Assembly: GCA_900544595.1 (NCBI GenBank)
Contig: UQVQ01000006.1
Coordinates: 1 to 45,521, forward strand
Source of the DNA: an uncultured Bacillota bacterium
GTDB taxonomy: Bacteria; Bacillota; Clostridia; Christensenellales; UBA1242
DNA: 45,521 nucleotides
Reading direction: 5' to 3'
The position numbers were made by a program, and so were the translations under genes. Position 1 is the stretch's first letter. Every line of letters starts with the position of its first letter. Positions 8,394-17,860 of this stretch are shown one piece after another. Below the pieces are notes generated by a model. It searched no databases and was not told the DNA's origin. It saw only the letters and a program-made list of their open reading frames with translations.

Positions 8394-8422
8394 ATTTTAG
8401 CAAAGTTAAGTTAAAAAGCCAA
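8394..8422 (-). promoter_or_regulatory. Promoter of sipW, leaderless arrangement
   Basis: Reading the minus strand: TTGGCT (8422-8417), a 17-nt spacer, TAAAAT (8399-8394), then 7 nt (AAAACAT) and the ATG at 8386. Transcription would start at or next to the start codon, and no Shine-Dalgarno is present. Confidence 0.6.
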
Positions 8423-8433
8423 ATGAAAAGCAC

Positions 8434-8462
8434 AAAAAAACGGCTGATAATTCAGCCGTTTT
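8434..8462 (-). terminator. Terminator after the TasA-like pair
   Basis: AAAACGGCTGA / TCAGCCGTTTT hairpin (8437-8462), with the T run on the minus strand at 8440-8434. It separates the two TasA-like genes from sipW, so sipW needs its own promoter. Confidence 0.8.
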
Positions 8463-8480
8463 CCTTGTTTTTCTTTTAAA

Positions 8481-9098
8481 TTAAACACCTGCTGTTTGGT
8501 CAATTGTGATGTCGATGTTGAATGGAAGTTGTCCTTCAACTTCAACAAGGCTTTCGAGAGCAGTGTTTGCAACAACAACAATGTAGTAGGTTGCGGTTGC
8601 GCTTTTTGCAAGGGTAACTTCGCCTTTTGCTTCTGTGTTTTTTGCAACTGCTTCAAGTGAGCCCCAAGTTGCTCCAGCATAAACTGTAACTTGGTCGTTA
8701 TCAACTGCGCTTGCAGTAATGTGTGCATAAGCAGCAGATGCATCAGTGTTTGTGAAGTCAATTTTCCAAGCATAGTAGTTTTGTCCAACAGTGTAGTTGA
8801 AATCTGCTGGTGTTAATGCTTGAGTTGCAGTGTCGGTGTTAGAGTCTTTTGAAAGTTTTTGTGTCCAAGCAACTTCGCCAGATGGAGATGCAACAACTGC
8901 TTCGGTTCCTTGGTTAATGTATTCCGAAACAACAACGCCAACTTTTGTTTGACCTCCGGTTGTGATTGTGATGTAGTTGGTGAGGTTAACGCTTTGTGAA
9001 AGAGCAGCATAAACTGAAACACCAATAACAAGAACACAAACAAGAACACTGAATGCAGAAATTAAAATTTTTCTTCTTAACATTTTTGCTTTTTCCAT
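8481..9098 (-). CDS. TasA/camelysin-like secreted protein with SipW-type signal peptide, 205 aa
   Basis: Predicted secreted fibre or surface protein. The N terminus is a SipW-type signal: basic residues (MLRRK), a ~20-residue hydrophobic core, then GVSVYAALSQS, with the likely cleavage after the Ala of VYA. The mature part is a Thr/Ser/Ala/Val-rich beta protein opening with NLTNYITITT, which resembles the first strand of camelysin/TasA-family proteins. AAAAGGAGAAACAAA precedes the ATG. It follows a related gene (8481 and 9125, both minus strand) 26 nt downstream and ends at the 8434 terminator. Assignment rests on the signal peptide, size and SipW context, so the exact family is inferred. Confidence 0.8.
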   Translation of the reverse strand: MEKAKMLRRKILISAFSVLVCVLVIGVSVYAALSQSVNLTNYITITTGGQTKVGVVVSEYINQGTEAVVASPSGEVAWTQKLSKDSNTDTATQALTPADFNYTVGQNYYAWKIDFTNTDASAAYAHITASAVDNDQVTVYAGATWGSLEAVAKNTEAKGEVTLAKSATATYYIVVVANTALESLVEVEGQLPFNIDITIDQTAGV

Positions 9099-9124
9099 TT
9101 TGTTTCTCCTTTTTATTTTTTAAA

Positions 9125-9775
9125 TTATGCGCCAGCTTTTTGGCTTGCTGTTATAACCATGTTGAAAGCTTCTACTGAAGCAGGAACTGCGTCGATAAGT
9201 TCTGTGTTCATTGCAACAACAATGTAAACAGTTGCGCTTTCGCCAACAAGAATATCGCCAGAAATTGCTGTTCCTTCGGTTAAAGTTGTGCTTTCGCTTG
9301 TTCCATTATAAACAGTAACTTGACTGTTAAATGTGTAAGTAGCTTTTTCTGTTGTTTGGAATTCGATGTTATAAGTAACGTCGGAAGCAGCTGTGTTATC
9401 GAAAACAACTTTGTAAACTGTGTAGGTGTATTTGTTGTCATACGAGAAAACGATGTTTGGTCCAGTTAATTCTTTTTCGTCTTCCGTTGAAACTTTCTTG
9501 CCAATTTCTGTGAAAGTTAATGCCTTAGCAGCAGTTACAGCAGCTTCACTGTTATTAAACAACGTTCTTGCATCTTCGCTTGCTCCGTGGGCATAGCTAA
9601 CGCCAATGTCAATACGAACTTGCTCTGATGAATTGATTGTTACGGTGTTTTTAACAGTTAATGTTTGAGATGTTGCTGCGTAAACAGAAATTCCAATAAG
9701 CATCATACACATAAGCATACTCAAAATTATAAGAACAATGCGTTTTTTCTTTAATCTTGATTCATCTTTTTCCAT
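9125..9775 (-). CDS. TasA/camelysin-like secreted protein with SipW-type signal peptide, 216 aa
   Basis: Paralogue-like neighbour of the 8481 protein with the same design: a basic N terminus (ESRLKKKR), a hydrophobic core containing LMCMMLIGISVYAATSQT, then a beta-rich, Thr/Val/Glu-rich mature region starting TVKNTVTINSSEQVRI. The start at 9775 (MEKDESR) is chosen because AGGGGGGAATTT lies just before it; the upstream in-frame start lacks a site. First gene of the minus-strand run 9775-8481. Its mature region is only loosely similar to that of its neighbour, as expected for different subunits of one fibre, though that role is inferred. Confidence 0.8.
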   Translation of the reverse strand: MEKDESRLKKKRIVLIILSMLMCMMLIGISVYAATSQTLTVKNTVTINSSEQVRIDIGVSYAHGASEDARTLFNNSEAAVTAAKALTFTEIGKKVSTEDEKELTGPNIVFSYDNKYTYTVYKVVFDNTAASDVTYNIEFQTTEKATYTFNSQVTVYNGTSESTTLTEGTAISGDILVGESATVYIVVAMNTELIDAVPASVEAFNMVITASQKAGA

Positions 9776-9921
9776 AAATTCCCCCCTTTTACTCAAACTA
9801 ACTTTACCAAAAGTTTTTTCAAAAACAAAGCAAAATTAAGCATTTTTTCAAAAAAATTTCTTTTTTTCTTAATTTTTATTTGCATTTTACCTTTTTTTAT
9901 TCCAAAAAGTGCCAAAAAAAT

Positions 9922-9951
9922 TTGACAACATACTAAATAAAAAATTAAAAT
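9922..9951 (+). promoter_or_regulatory. Promoter for the 10005-17752 surface-protein operon
   Basis: TTGACA (9922-9927), an 18-nt spacer and TAAAAT (9946-9951), giving a ~46-nt leader that ends with GGGGGTGGCA before the ATG at 10005. It lies in the ~230-nt divergent region between the two sets of TasA-like genes. Confidence 0.6.
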
Positions 9952-10004
9952 ATATCAAGAATAAGATAATAAATATTATAGATAATAGTGTCTCGGGGGT
10001 GGCA

Positions 10005-10619
10005 ATGAAAAAAGCAAAGTCAAAAATTATAATTTTAAGTGTTATGATTTTTGTTATGCTTGCAACTTTTGGCATAAGCGTTTTTGCAATTAAAACCCAA
10101 GCAGTTGATGTCCACACCCAAATTTTAATTTCCGATAAGGGGCAAGCAAAAAGTCATGTTATCGTTTCCGATTTTGTTGGACCTTCAAATAATTCAAAAT
10201 TTACGGAGCTTACTTCTAAGCCAGCTTTCGAACCAATCCTTGAAAAAAGCAAAGAGGAAGACAGCAAAAAAGAATTGCTAGACCGAAATGTTGAATTCAG
10301 CTACACAAATTACTATCGCTACTACATAATGGAAGTTCAAATAACGAATCTCTCGGAAGATGTTGAACTTGCCTACACATTAAATTTTTTTGATAAAGAC
10401 GGAAAACCTTTTGTTTTTTCTTCGCAAGTTGAAACTTTGTTTATGCAATCTTCTGGGGACGATTTTGTTTTAACAAGTTGCGAAAGCAGCGGACGGCTTG
10501 CGCTTGGCGAAACAAAATCAACCTACATTGTTTTCAGCGTGCTTGACGACATCAGCCTTTGGGATTTGGCAACCGTTAAAAAATCAAATTTCACATTAAA
10601 AGTTGAGGTGAGCGCATAA
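10005..10619 (+). CDS. TasA/camelysin-like secreted protein, 204 aa
   Basis: Third member of the SipW-substrate group, on the opposite strand to the other two. It has a basic start (MKKAKSK), a hydrophobic core, then FGISVFAIKTQA, matching the GISVYA(A)xxQ cleavage region of its neighbours. The mature segment is beta-rich with KxxLLDRNVEFSYTNYYRYYI, the same FSYxNxYxYxxxxV pattern seen in the 9125 protein. The start at 10005 follows a GGGGGT site; an upstream in-frame ATG at 9909 lies before the promoter -10 box. The giant GLUG gene starts 1 nt after its stop, so the two are translationally linked. Confidence 0.8.
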   Translation: MKKAKSKIIILSVMIFVMLATFGISVFAIKTQAVDVHTQILISDKGQAKSHVIVSDFVGPSNNSKFTELTSKPAFEPILEKSKEEDSKKELLDRNVEFSYTNYYRYYIMEVQITNLSEDVELAYTLNFFDKDGKPFVFSSQVETLFMQSSGDDFVLTSCESSGRLALGETKSTYIVFSVLDDISLWDLATVKKSNFTLKVEVSA

Positions 10620-10620
10620 A

Positions 10621-13600
10621 TTGAAATCAAAAGTCGTTAAAACACTGGCATTCATTCTTGGAATTGCAATAGCTCTTTGTTTCACAGGAATTATTCTTGT
10701 GTTAAGTGTTTCTTCGGCTTTAAATCAAAATGCGGAAGCATCGGGTGGGGTTTCAACCGCCGAAAAGCCTTTTGCCGGCGGCGACGGAACAGAAGAAAAT
10801 CCATATTTAATTGCCAATGCCTACCACCTTAATAATGTTCGACACTTTTTCTATCACAGAGATTTAAACGGACAATTTGACGAAACAAAACCAAATTACT
10901 TTCTTCAAATTGACGATGTTAACCTTGCTCTTTCGGATTTTAACGGAGAGGCTGATGGAAATTTTGAGCCAATTGGAACAGCAGAAAAGCCTTTTCCTGG
11001 GATTTATGAAGGAAAGTCTTTTAAAATAACAAATGTTAACATTCATTCCTCGAATGAGAGTGTTGGGCTTTTTGGGGCAACCTCCTCAAGCGCAAAAATA
11101 TATCGAATTGCGCTTGTTAACTCAACAGTTGTTTCAAGCGCTTCGCTCAACACTGGAGCAATTGTTGGGCTTAACGCGGGGCTTCTTGAACAGTCTTTCT
11201 CTTCAAGCGAGGTTTTTTCAACAGCATCTTTCGTTGGAGGCCTTGTTGGAAGGAATGAAGGAACGATTAAAAACTCATATAACAGCGGAAATGTTTCTGG
11301 AACAAAAACAGGGGGAATTGTTGGAAATAACGCGGGCGCGATTTCGGGATGTTATAACATTGGAACTCTTGGAACAGAAAAAGGCGGCGTTATTCACACG
11401 CAAACCTCGGGCGAAATTTCAAACCTTGCCTATCTTTCAACAACGGCGTCTTCTGCAATATATTCTGGAACTGCCGACGAAACATATATCAAAAGCGTAA
11501 CATCAAATCAACTTGCGGCAGGCGAAAAAATTTCTGTTGCTGGAACCGATGTTTTAATAACTGAACTTTTAAATAAATCAAACTCCTTGGAAATGCCAAG
11601 TTATTTCTATAATTCAACTTCGTCCTATGTTTATCCTCAAATTTGGTCGAAAGCACAAGACGAATCGTTTGTTCTTAAAGGCGACGGAACGGTTTTAAAT
11701 CCTTTTCTTGTAACTTCACCGCAAGTTTTCAGTCTTATTGGAAAAGAAATTGAACTAAGCGCACTTTATAAACTTGCGTTTGGGATGGATGCAAATTATG
11801 CCCAATCGGTTGACATCAACTTCCGCGGAGTTGACACAAACTTTGAACTCACTGGAAACTTTTCTTCAATTGGCGAAAACTTGCCAGCGGGAGCAAATTC
11901 ATTTTCTGGAACATATTCCGGAAGTTCTTCAGGTTCAAGATGTGCAATTATTGAAGGAATTGAATATGAAAGCACATCGCTTAATATGGCTCTTTTCTTA
12001 AACATTGGAAACGGCGCAAAGGTTAGCGGAATTGAAATTCGAAATTTCGTTTTTAACATTCAAGCCCCTTCAATTTTCGTTTATGCAGGAATTGCAAGTG
12101 AAAATAATGGAACAATTGAAAATTGCGTCAACTCAAACAACTTAACTCATTCTTTAAATGAAAATCAGATTAACACAACAAACATTGCAGGAATTGTGTC
12201 AACAAACAAAGGAAGAATTGTTTCTTGCGCAAACCTTGGGGATTTCGATGTTACTTTGCCAAACACGGTTTCTGGCGGAACTTCATTTGTTGCGGGAATT
12301 GCGGCAAACAGCAGCGGAGTTATCGACAAATGCTATAACAGCGGAAGAATTCGCGGCGGACAATCCGGCGGAATTGCTGTTATCATAAACGAAGGCGGCG
12401 TTCTTTCAAATTCATATAACTCTGGCGAAATTTCGGCAGCACTTGTTATAACCGGCGAACAAACTTGGGAAGGCGGGCTTGTTTGCAATGCGATGTCTGG
12501 AAGCACAATTAAAAATTGCTATAATGCGGGAAAATCATACTTTGGAATTGGAACGCTTTATTCCAATGTTTCAAACACATACTATCTTTCTGGAATGTCA
12601 ACGAAAGACCAATATAACGGAAACACAAGCCTTGCAATTAACGCAAATCAATTAGCAGGGCAAACCGCAATTGGCGGCGCATCGAACATAATAAATCTTT
12701 TTGGATTGGATGTTTGGGAATTCGACTGGGCATATCTTGGCCGTGACGGCGTTGCATATCAGTTCCCACAAATTAAAAATAACAAAGAAGAATATCATCA
12801 CACAACGGCAATGAAAGTTAACAACGAAGGATTCCACGAAGTTGATTCTTTTGAAAAGTTTAACGCAATTTGCTCAACATACAATGGAATAAGCTATCCG
12901 GGCGACGGCTGGTTTAATCTAACAACCGATGTTAACTATAGCAACACAACTTATGCTGTTAAAAGTGAATTTTCTGGAAAACTTTATGGAAACGGCCATT
13001 TTGCTTCAAATATAACAATTTCAAGCAATAATTCCGAAAATGTTGGTTTCTTTGGAGTTATTCAAGGCACGGCAGAAATAACCGAATTTGGAATTATTAA
13101 CTGCACAGTTAAGAGCACAAATAATTCCAACAACTCTTCTGTGGGGGCTTTTGCTGGGCTTATTAGCCACGGAGCAAAAATTGTCAATTGCTATGTTCAA
13201 ACCGGATATGTTGAAGGGCTCAATAATATTGGCGGTTTTGCTGGAGCAATTGCAATAACCGGAAGAGATGGAAATGGAAAAGTTGAAGGTTGTCGGGTTG
13301 TTAACGTTCAAGTTAAACACGGGCAAGACTATCAAGACACAACAAGTTTTGGAGCGCCAACGGGCGGATTTGTTGGCTGGGCAAATAATGCAAACATATC
13401 TTCGTCATATTATATGCATTCCGACACAAACGGCGGAAAAAATGGCAGTTCGGTTTGGGGTTTGCTCTTTATGGGTGGATTCGTTGGAAAAACGGAAGGT
13501 TTCACAACGATTGACAACAGTTTTTCCTATGGTTCAATTTGGTGTAATAGAAGACTTGTAGTAACTCTCAAAGAAAATAGAGAAACAATTGGTGGATTTG

Positions 13601-16446
13601 TTGGTGTTAACACATCTTCAAGCGTTTCAATAACAAACTGCTACGCGCGAGTTACAATAAAGAGAAACAGCGGAGTTCAAAATTCAAAAAGCACTAAAGG
13701 GTTTGGACATAACACTGGGAACGGAACTTTTAGCAATAACTACTGCCTTAGCGGACAAAACTACAACGCTTCGGGCGGCGCAGGGGCAACAGAAAAAAGC
13801 GAAAGCGAACTTAAAATTCAATCAACATTCAGCGGTTGGGATTTCTCAAATGTTTGGACGATGAGTTCAACTGCTGAAATGCCTTTTGGAATGCCAATTC
13901 CAAAGAAATCACTTGCTCAAACACAGGAAACTTGGAACCTTCGCGTTAAAACCGACGGAAACTCAATTATCCAGGTTTACAATGGGGCAACACTTATAAA
14001 ACAACTCACTTCGTCTTCAAGTGGAGTTTGCTATGTTTCGAGAATACCTCTTGGGACATATCAAGTTTATGTTATTCGTAATGGGCAAAAAGTCCTCGAT
14101 TCTTCAACTGTTTCTTCATATGCTTCGTTTAACATTGAAATGTTTGAAGTAACAATTTCGTCTGCAAATCAGGTTTATTATCTTCAAACAGAAAAATGGT
14201 TCACAAGCGGAAGCGGAACGGAAAACGATCCATACATAATTTCAATTTTAGATGAATTTGACAAGTTAAACAAATTTGATGGCTTTGGGGAAGGAACGCA
14301 TTTTGCTCTTTATAAAAACCTTGATCTTAACAATCAGAAAATTAACGGAATTAACAACTTTAAAGGTGTTTTTGACGGCAGAAATCATATAATTTCAAAT
14401 TTCCAACTCAATTCTTCAAGCTCAAATCTTGGGCTTTTCAATAACGCAATTAACGCAACAATTAAGAATCTTGGAGTTCGAAACTTTAATTTAACAAGTT
14501 TGGCTTCGGAAAGTTATTATTCTGGTGCTCTTGTTGGAAAAGCGGAAAGTTCGTTAATTGTTTCGTGCTTTGCCGATCATGGATTCCTTAATGTTAATGT
14601 TAACGCTGGAAGCTTAATTGGTCTTCTTAGCGGCGGAACTGTTAAATTTTCTTATTCAACGAACAATGTTACATCGATTGTTTCAAATGGAACTTCGGTT
14701 TCAAACCTTGGCGGATTCGTTGGGAAGGCAACAGGCGGAAGTGTGATTGAAGAATGTTACAGCGACGGCTCGGTTGCTGGCTCTCGCCTTATTGGCGGAT
14801 TCGTTGCCGAGGCAGACAACACAACAATCAAAAACACATACACAAGAGTTTTTGTGACAACCGATTATAACGGGCGCGATAACCCAGAAGTTGGGGGATA
14901 TGCTGGAATCATATCGGCGGCGGCAAAAATTGAAAACAGTTTTATGTTTGGAACAATCTCAACCGATTTAACAACAACAGCGGGGAACTTTGCTGGGGTT
15001 AATAGCAGCGAAAGCCTTGTTAATGTTTACTATTGGAACAATAACTCACTTGAAGGAATTGGAAAAAACAATGCAAGCGCAGCGGCGAAACCTCTTTCAA
15101 CAACAGAATTTAATCAGGCATCGTCTTTTGAAGAATATGATTTTATTGAAATTTGGGGAATGCCTTCGGAAAGTTCCGCAGTAACAGGCGCGCCAGTTTT
15201 GCGTCGCGTTGTTAATGCGTTTGAAATTAACGAAAAAATACTTGGCAAGGGAACAGAACAAAATCCATACATCATTTTTGATGAAAAAACCTTGCTTGAA
15301 GTTATGGATCTTGTTAATGCAAATCCAGGAAAAGTTTTGTATTTCAAAGTCCAAAAGAACATTGAACTTTCTTCTTCAAATTGGGTTGGGCTTGGAACAG
15401 AGGCAAACCCATTCACAGGTGTTTTCGACGGCAACAACAAAAACATTTCTGGTCTAAAATTCAGCGGAGAAAGCACATCTGCTGTTGGGCTTTTTGGCTA
15501 TGTTAAAGATGCAACAATCAAAAATTTAAACATTATCAATCCCTTAATTGAAACATCTTCGGCAATTGATGCGGGGGCAATTGTTGGAAAAGGAACAAAC
15601 TTAAAATTTGAAAATGTTTCGGTAAGTTCTGGCTCAATTTCCTCGGCGGGAAATTCCGGAGCGCTTGCAGGGAACATTGAAAAAGGGAATGTTAAAAACT
15701 CGTCCGCCTCGGGAGTTAATGTTTCGGGCGAAAACGGCGGGCTTGTTGGAAAAGCAACAAACGTTGAATTTTTCAACTGTCAAACACTTAGCATTTCAGT
15801 TTCCGCAACGCAAAATGCAGGAAGCATTGTTGGAATTCTTGAAAATGGAATAATCCACAACCTTTCTGTTGGCGTTAACACATTAAATGCTCCAATTGTT
15901 GGAGGAATTGCAGGAACAATTGTTAATTCAAAGATTAAAAGCGTTTCTGTTTCACATTCAAACGCAAGCGGCGCGTCCTATCTTGGAGGGGCAGTTGGAA
16001 TTGCAAACTCTTCAAGCATAATTGGGGTTAACGTTCTTCTTGGAGGATCTCTTTCCGCAACAACTTCTGTTGGTGCGCTTGTTGGGAAGGCGAATGGTTC
16101 AACGTTGAACAATAACACCGTTAACACCAGATGGGGCGCTTCAACTTCAACGCTTTCTGCTCTTAATGTTGGTGGTCTTGTTGGTGAAGCAGAAAATATG
16201 GTTCAACTTAAAGAAAACAGAATGTGTAAACTAGTTCTTTCTCCGTCATCGTCTTCTGGGTATGTTGGGCAACTTTATGGAAAATTAACAGGAAATGCAA
16301 ATGCGTCCAAAACTTTGTTTGCAAGCATTGAAATTTCGAATTCGGCTGGAGCAACTTCAAATGCACTTAGCGGAATCAATAAAACGGAAACCGACACTAA
16401 CGAAGCAGGCGCAATTGAAAGAGCAACTTGGACGTATGTTGAATAG
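10621..16446 (+). CDS. Giant GLUG-repeat surface protein, 1941 aa
   Basis: Very large exported protein. It starts with TTG one base after the previous stop, with GAGGTGA upstream. A signal or anchor helix occupies ~9-33. The body is made of GLUG-type repeats (GGLVGRNEGTIKNSYNSG, GGIVGNNAGAISGCYN and many variants) that form beta-solenoid surface proteins. Four modules open with the same GxGTxxNP(Y/F) signature near residues 53, 354, 1196 and 1542. A ~75-residue insert near 1103-1180 (WNLRVKTDG...YQVYVIRNG) looks like a Cna-B or carboxypeptidase-regulatory beta sandwich. There is no LPxTG motif or C-terminal membrane helix, so surface retention is unexplained unless the N-terminal helix stays uncleaved. 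Adhesion or fibre association is inferred from family and context. Confidence 0.88.
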   Translation: MKSKVVKTLAFILGIAIALCFTGIILVLSVSSALNQNAEASGGVSTAEKPFAGGDGTEENPYLIANAYHLNNVRHFFYHRDLNGQFDETKPNYFLQIDDVNLALSDFNGEADGNFEPIGTAEKPFPGIYEGKSFKITNVNIHSSNESVGLFGATSSSAKIYRIALVNSTVVSSASLNTGAIVGLNAGLLEQSFSSSEVFSTASFVGGLVGRNEGTIKNSYNSGNVSGTKTGGIVGNNAGAISGCYNIGTLGTEKGGVIHTQTSGEISNLAYLSTTASSAIYSGTADETYIKSVTSNQLAAGEKISVAGTDVLITELLNKSNSLEMPSYFYNSTSSYVYPQIWSKAQDESFVLKGDGTVLNPFLVTSPQVFSLIGKEIELSALYKLAFGMDANYAQSVDINFRGVDTNFELTGNFSSIGENLPAGANSFSGTYSGSSSGSRCAIIEGIEYESTSLNMALFLNIGNGAKVSGIEIRNFVFNIQAPSIFVYAGIASENNGTIENCVNSNNLTHSLNENQINTTNIAGIVSTNKGRIVSCANLGDFDVTLPNTVSGGTSFVAGIAANSSGVIDKCYNSGRIRGGQSGGIAVIINEGGVLSNSYNSGEISAALVITGEQTWEGGLVCNAMSGSTIKNCYNAGKSYFGIGTLYSNVSNTYYLSGMSTKDQYNGNTSLAINANQLAGQTAIGGASNIINLFGLDVWEFDWAYLGRDGVAYQFPQIKNNKEEYHHTTAMKVNNEGFHEVDSFEKFNAICSTYNGISYPGDGWFNLTTDVNYSNTTYAVKSEFSGKLYGNGHFASNITISSNNSENVGFFGVIQGTAEITEFGIINCTVKSTNNSNNSSVGAFAGLISHGAKIVNCYVQTGYVEGLNNIGGFAGAIAITGRDGNGKVEGCRVVNVQVKHGQDYQDTTSFGAPTGGFVGWANNANISSSYYMHSDTNGGKNGSSVWGLLFMGGFVGKTEGFTTIDNSFSYGSIWCNRRLVVTLKENRETIGGFVGVNTSSSVSITNCYARVTIKRNSGVQNSKSTKGFGHNTGNGTFSNNYCLSGQNYNASGGAGATEKSESELKIQSTFSGWDFSNVWTMSSTAEMPFGMPIPKKSLAQTQETWNLRVKTDGNSIIQVYNGATLIKQLTSSSSGVCYVSRIPLGTYQVYVIRNGQKVLDSSTVSSYASFNIEMFEVTISSANQVYYLQTEKWFTSGSGTENDPYIISILDEFDKLNKFDGFGEGTHFALYKNLDLNNQKINGINNFKGVFDGRNHIISNFQLNSSSSNLGLFNNAINATIKNLGVRNFNLTSLASESYYSGALVGKAESSLIVSCFADHGFLNVNVNAGSLIGLLSGGTVKFSYSTNNVTSIVSNGTSVSNLGGFVGKATGGSVIEECYSDGSVAGSRLIGGFVAEADNTTIKNTYTRVFVTTDYNGRDNPEVGGYAGIISAAAKIENSFMFGTISTDLTTTAGNFAGVNSSESLVNVYYWNNNSLEGIGKNNASAAAKPLSTTEFNQASSFEEYDFIEIWGMPSESSAVTGAPVLRRVVNAFEINEKILGKGTEQNPYIIFDEKTLLEVMDLVNANPGKVLYFKVQKNIELSSSNWVGLGTEANPFTGVFDGNNKNISGLKFSGESTSAVGLFGYVKDATIKNLNIINPLIETSSAIDAGAIVGKGTNLKFENVSVSSGSISSAGNSGALAGNIEKGNVKNSSASGVNVSGENGGLVGKATNVEFFNCQTLSISVSATQNAGSIVGILENGIIHNLSVGVNTLNAPIVGGIAGTIVNSKIKSVSVSHSNASGASYLGGAVGIANSSSIIGVNVLLGGSLSATTSVGALVGKANGSTLNNNTVNTRWGASTSTLSALNVGGLVGEAENMVQLKENRMCKLVLSPSSSSGYVGQLYGKLTGNANASKTLFASIEISNSAGATSNALSGINKTETDTNEAGAIERATWTYVE

Positions 16447-16459
16447 GAAAGGAGGAAAA

Positions 16460-17752
16460 ATGACAAGACATAGAAAAATTGCATCACTAATATTTGCATC
16501 GGCGCTTTCAGCAATGCTTGCCCTTTTGCTTGGGTTTTCGGGCTTGTGGTATTCTCCTGCGCGCGGGTCGTGGTCGAGCGCGATGACAATCCAACAGCTT
16601 TCAATTCCATATTGGAAAAACGTAAGCGGAAACGAAACAATAATATATAACGAAATTGTAACCCCAATACGTTATGGAAACAGCGCAAACGCAGTTGGAT
16701 TTTTAACCTACACACCTTCCGAAATTATCTCTGTTAAAAACTATTCCTTAACAACAGAATATGATTCTTCCAAGTATACAATTTCTGGAAACCAAATTTC
16801 TTTTCCATATGGAAACGGGCTTCCATATATGCAAGAATCTTGGCTTGATAACAAAGATGTTCCTTCGCAATATCAAGACGGGCTTATTGAAACAACATAC
16901 AATGATAATGGGGGAACAAACAACGGGAAACACGTTATTGCCGAGAATGCTTTAACTCGAACGAATTTCCTTTGCATAACTTATAAATATAACAGTGCCG
17001 AGCAAAGCCTTGGTTTCACACCTCCAACGCTTCAAACTCAAAACTTTCCAAATCTTCTTAAAAAACTTAACAATGCCGAACCTGTTAAAATTCTTGTTTT
17101 TGGCGATAGCATAAGTTTTGGAGCAAGCGCCTCTGAACTTATGGGTTTCGAACCAAAGATTCCAACTTATTTTAATCAAATTAAGAATTATTTGGCAATG
17201 AGATATTATAATGGCGACACAAGCAAAATAACGCTAGTTAATCCAAGCGTTGGCGGGAAATCAAGCCCGTGGGGGGTTCAACAAGCAACAATGGGGTCGT
17301 TTGATAAAACCAACTACGACCTAGTTATCATTGCATTTGGAATGAACGATGGTTCGCTTGGCAATGACGCCTCTCTTTTCAAATCAAATGTCGTAACAAT
17401 TCTTTCTCAAATTCGTTCGCAATCGCCAAATGCGGATTTTATCGTTGTTGGAACATTCACTCCAAATCCATATTCAACCTTTAACGGCGTTCATTCAACA
17501 TATATGTTGGGCTTGCAAGAAATCGCAAACAACTTTAACGACATCGACGACATATACGAAAATAAAAGCGGCTGCACCTTTGTTAATATGTATGACATCT
17601 CAACCGGAATTCTTGCAAAGAAAACTGCAAACAACACAAATGACAAACGATATCAATACATAGACATTTCTGCAAACTACACAAACCACCCAAACGATTT
17701 TATGATTCGACTTTATGCCGGAGCAATTCTTTCAACATTTATTGATTTTTAA
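16460..17752 (+). CDS. Exported SGNH/GDSL-family hydrolase, 430 aa
   Basis: Predicted extracytoplasmic esterase, possibly deacetylating a surface polysaccharide. A signal or anchor helix at ~8-28 (SLIFASALSAMLALLLGFSG) is followed by a ~190-residue N-terminal beta region (WSSAMTIQQLSIPYW...) and then an SGNH domain: block I ILVFGDSISFGAS (Ser ~217), an SVGGKSSPWG segment, block III IIAFGMNDGS (Asn ~295), and TNHPNDF with the catalytic His near the C terminus. The Asp usually three residues before that His is not in place. The start follows GGAAAGGAGGAAAA, 13 nt after the giant gene, so it is the last gene of that operon. Confidence 0.88.
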   Translation: MTRHRKIASLIFASALSAMLALLLGFSGLWYSPARGSWSSAMTIQQLSIPYWKNVSGNETIIYNEIVTPIRYGNSANAVGFLTYTPSEIISVKNYSLTTEYDSSKYTISGNQISFPYGNGLPYMQESWLDNKDVPSQYQDGLIETTYNDNGGTNNGKHVIAENALTRTNFLCITYKYNSAEQSLGFTPPTLQTQNFPNLLKKLNNAEPVKILVFGDSISFGASASELMGFEPKIPTYFNQIKNYLAMRYYNGDTSKITLVNPSVGGKSSPWGVQQATMGSFDKTNYDLVIIAFGMNDGSLGNDASLFKSNVVTILSQIRSQSPNADFIVVGTFTPNPYSTFNGVHSTYMLGLQEIANNFNDIDDIYENKSGCTFVNMYDISTGILAKKTANNTNDKRYQYIDISANYTNHPNDFMIRLYAGAILSTFIDF

Positions 17753-17860
17753 TAAAAAAGTTATTTAAAAAAATAATTACATAATTTAAATAAGAATTTT
17801 TGCATTATTTATTTATAATGTTATTCTTTCCTTAAATATATATATAATTATATAAAGACA

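Noticed and set aside
10864..16200. Many antisense and alternate-frame ORFs of 60-155 aa inside the giant GLUG gene
   Set aside because: They are shadows of a repetitive coding region, with no ribosome binding sites and low-complexity translations.
16295..16459. Upstream ATG extending the SGNH hydrolase by 55 residues
   Set aside because: That stretch overlaps the end of the giant GLUG gene and hides the clear signal peptide. The strong GGAGG site points to the ATG at 16460.
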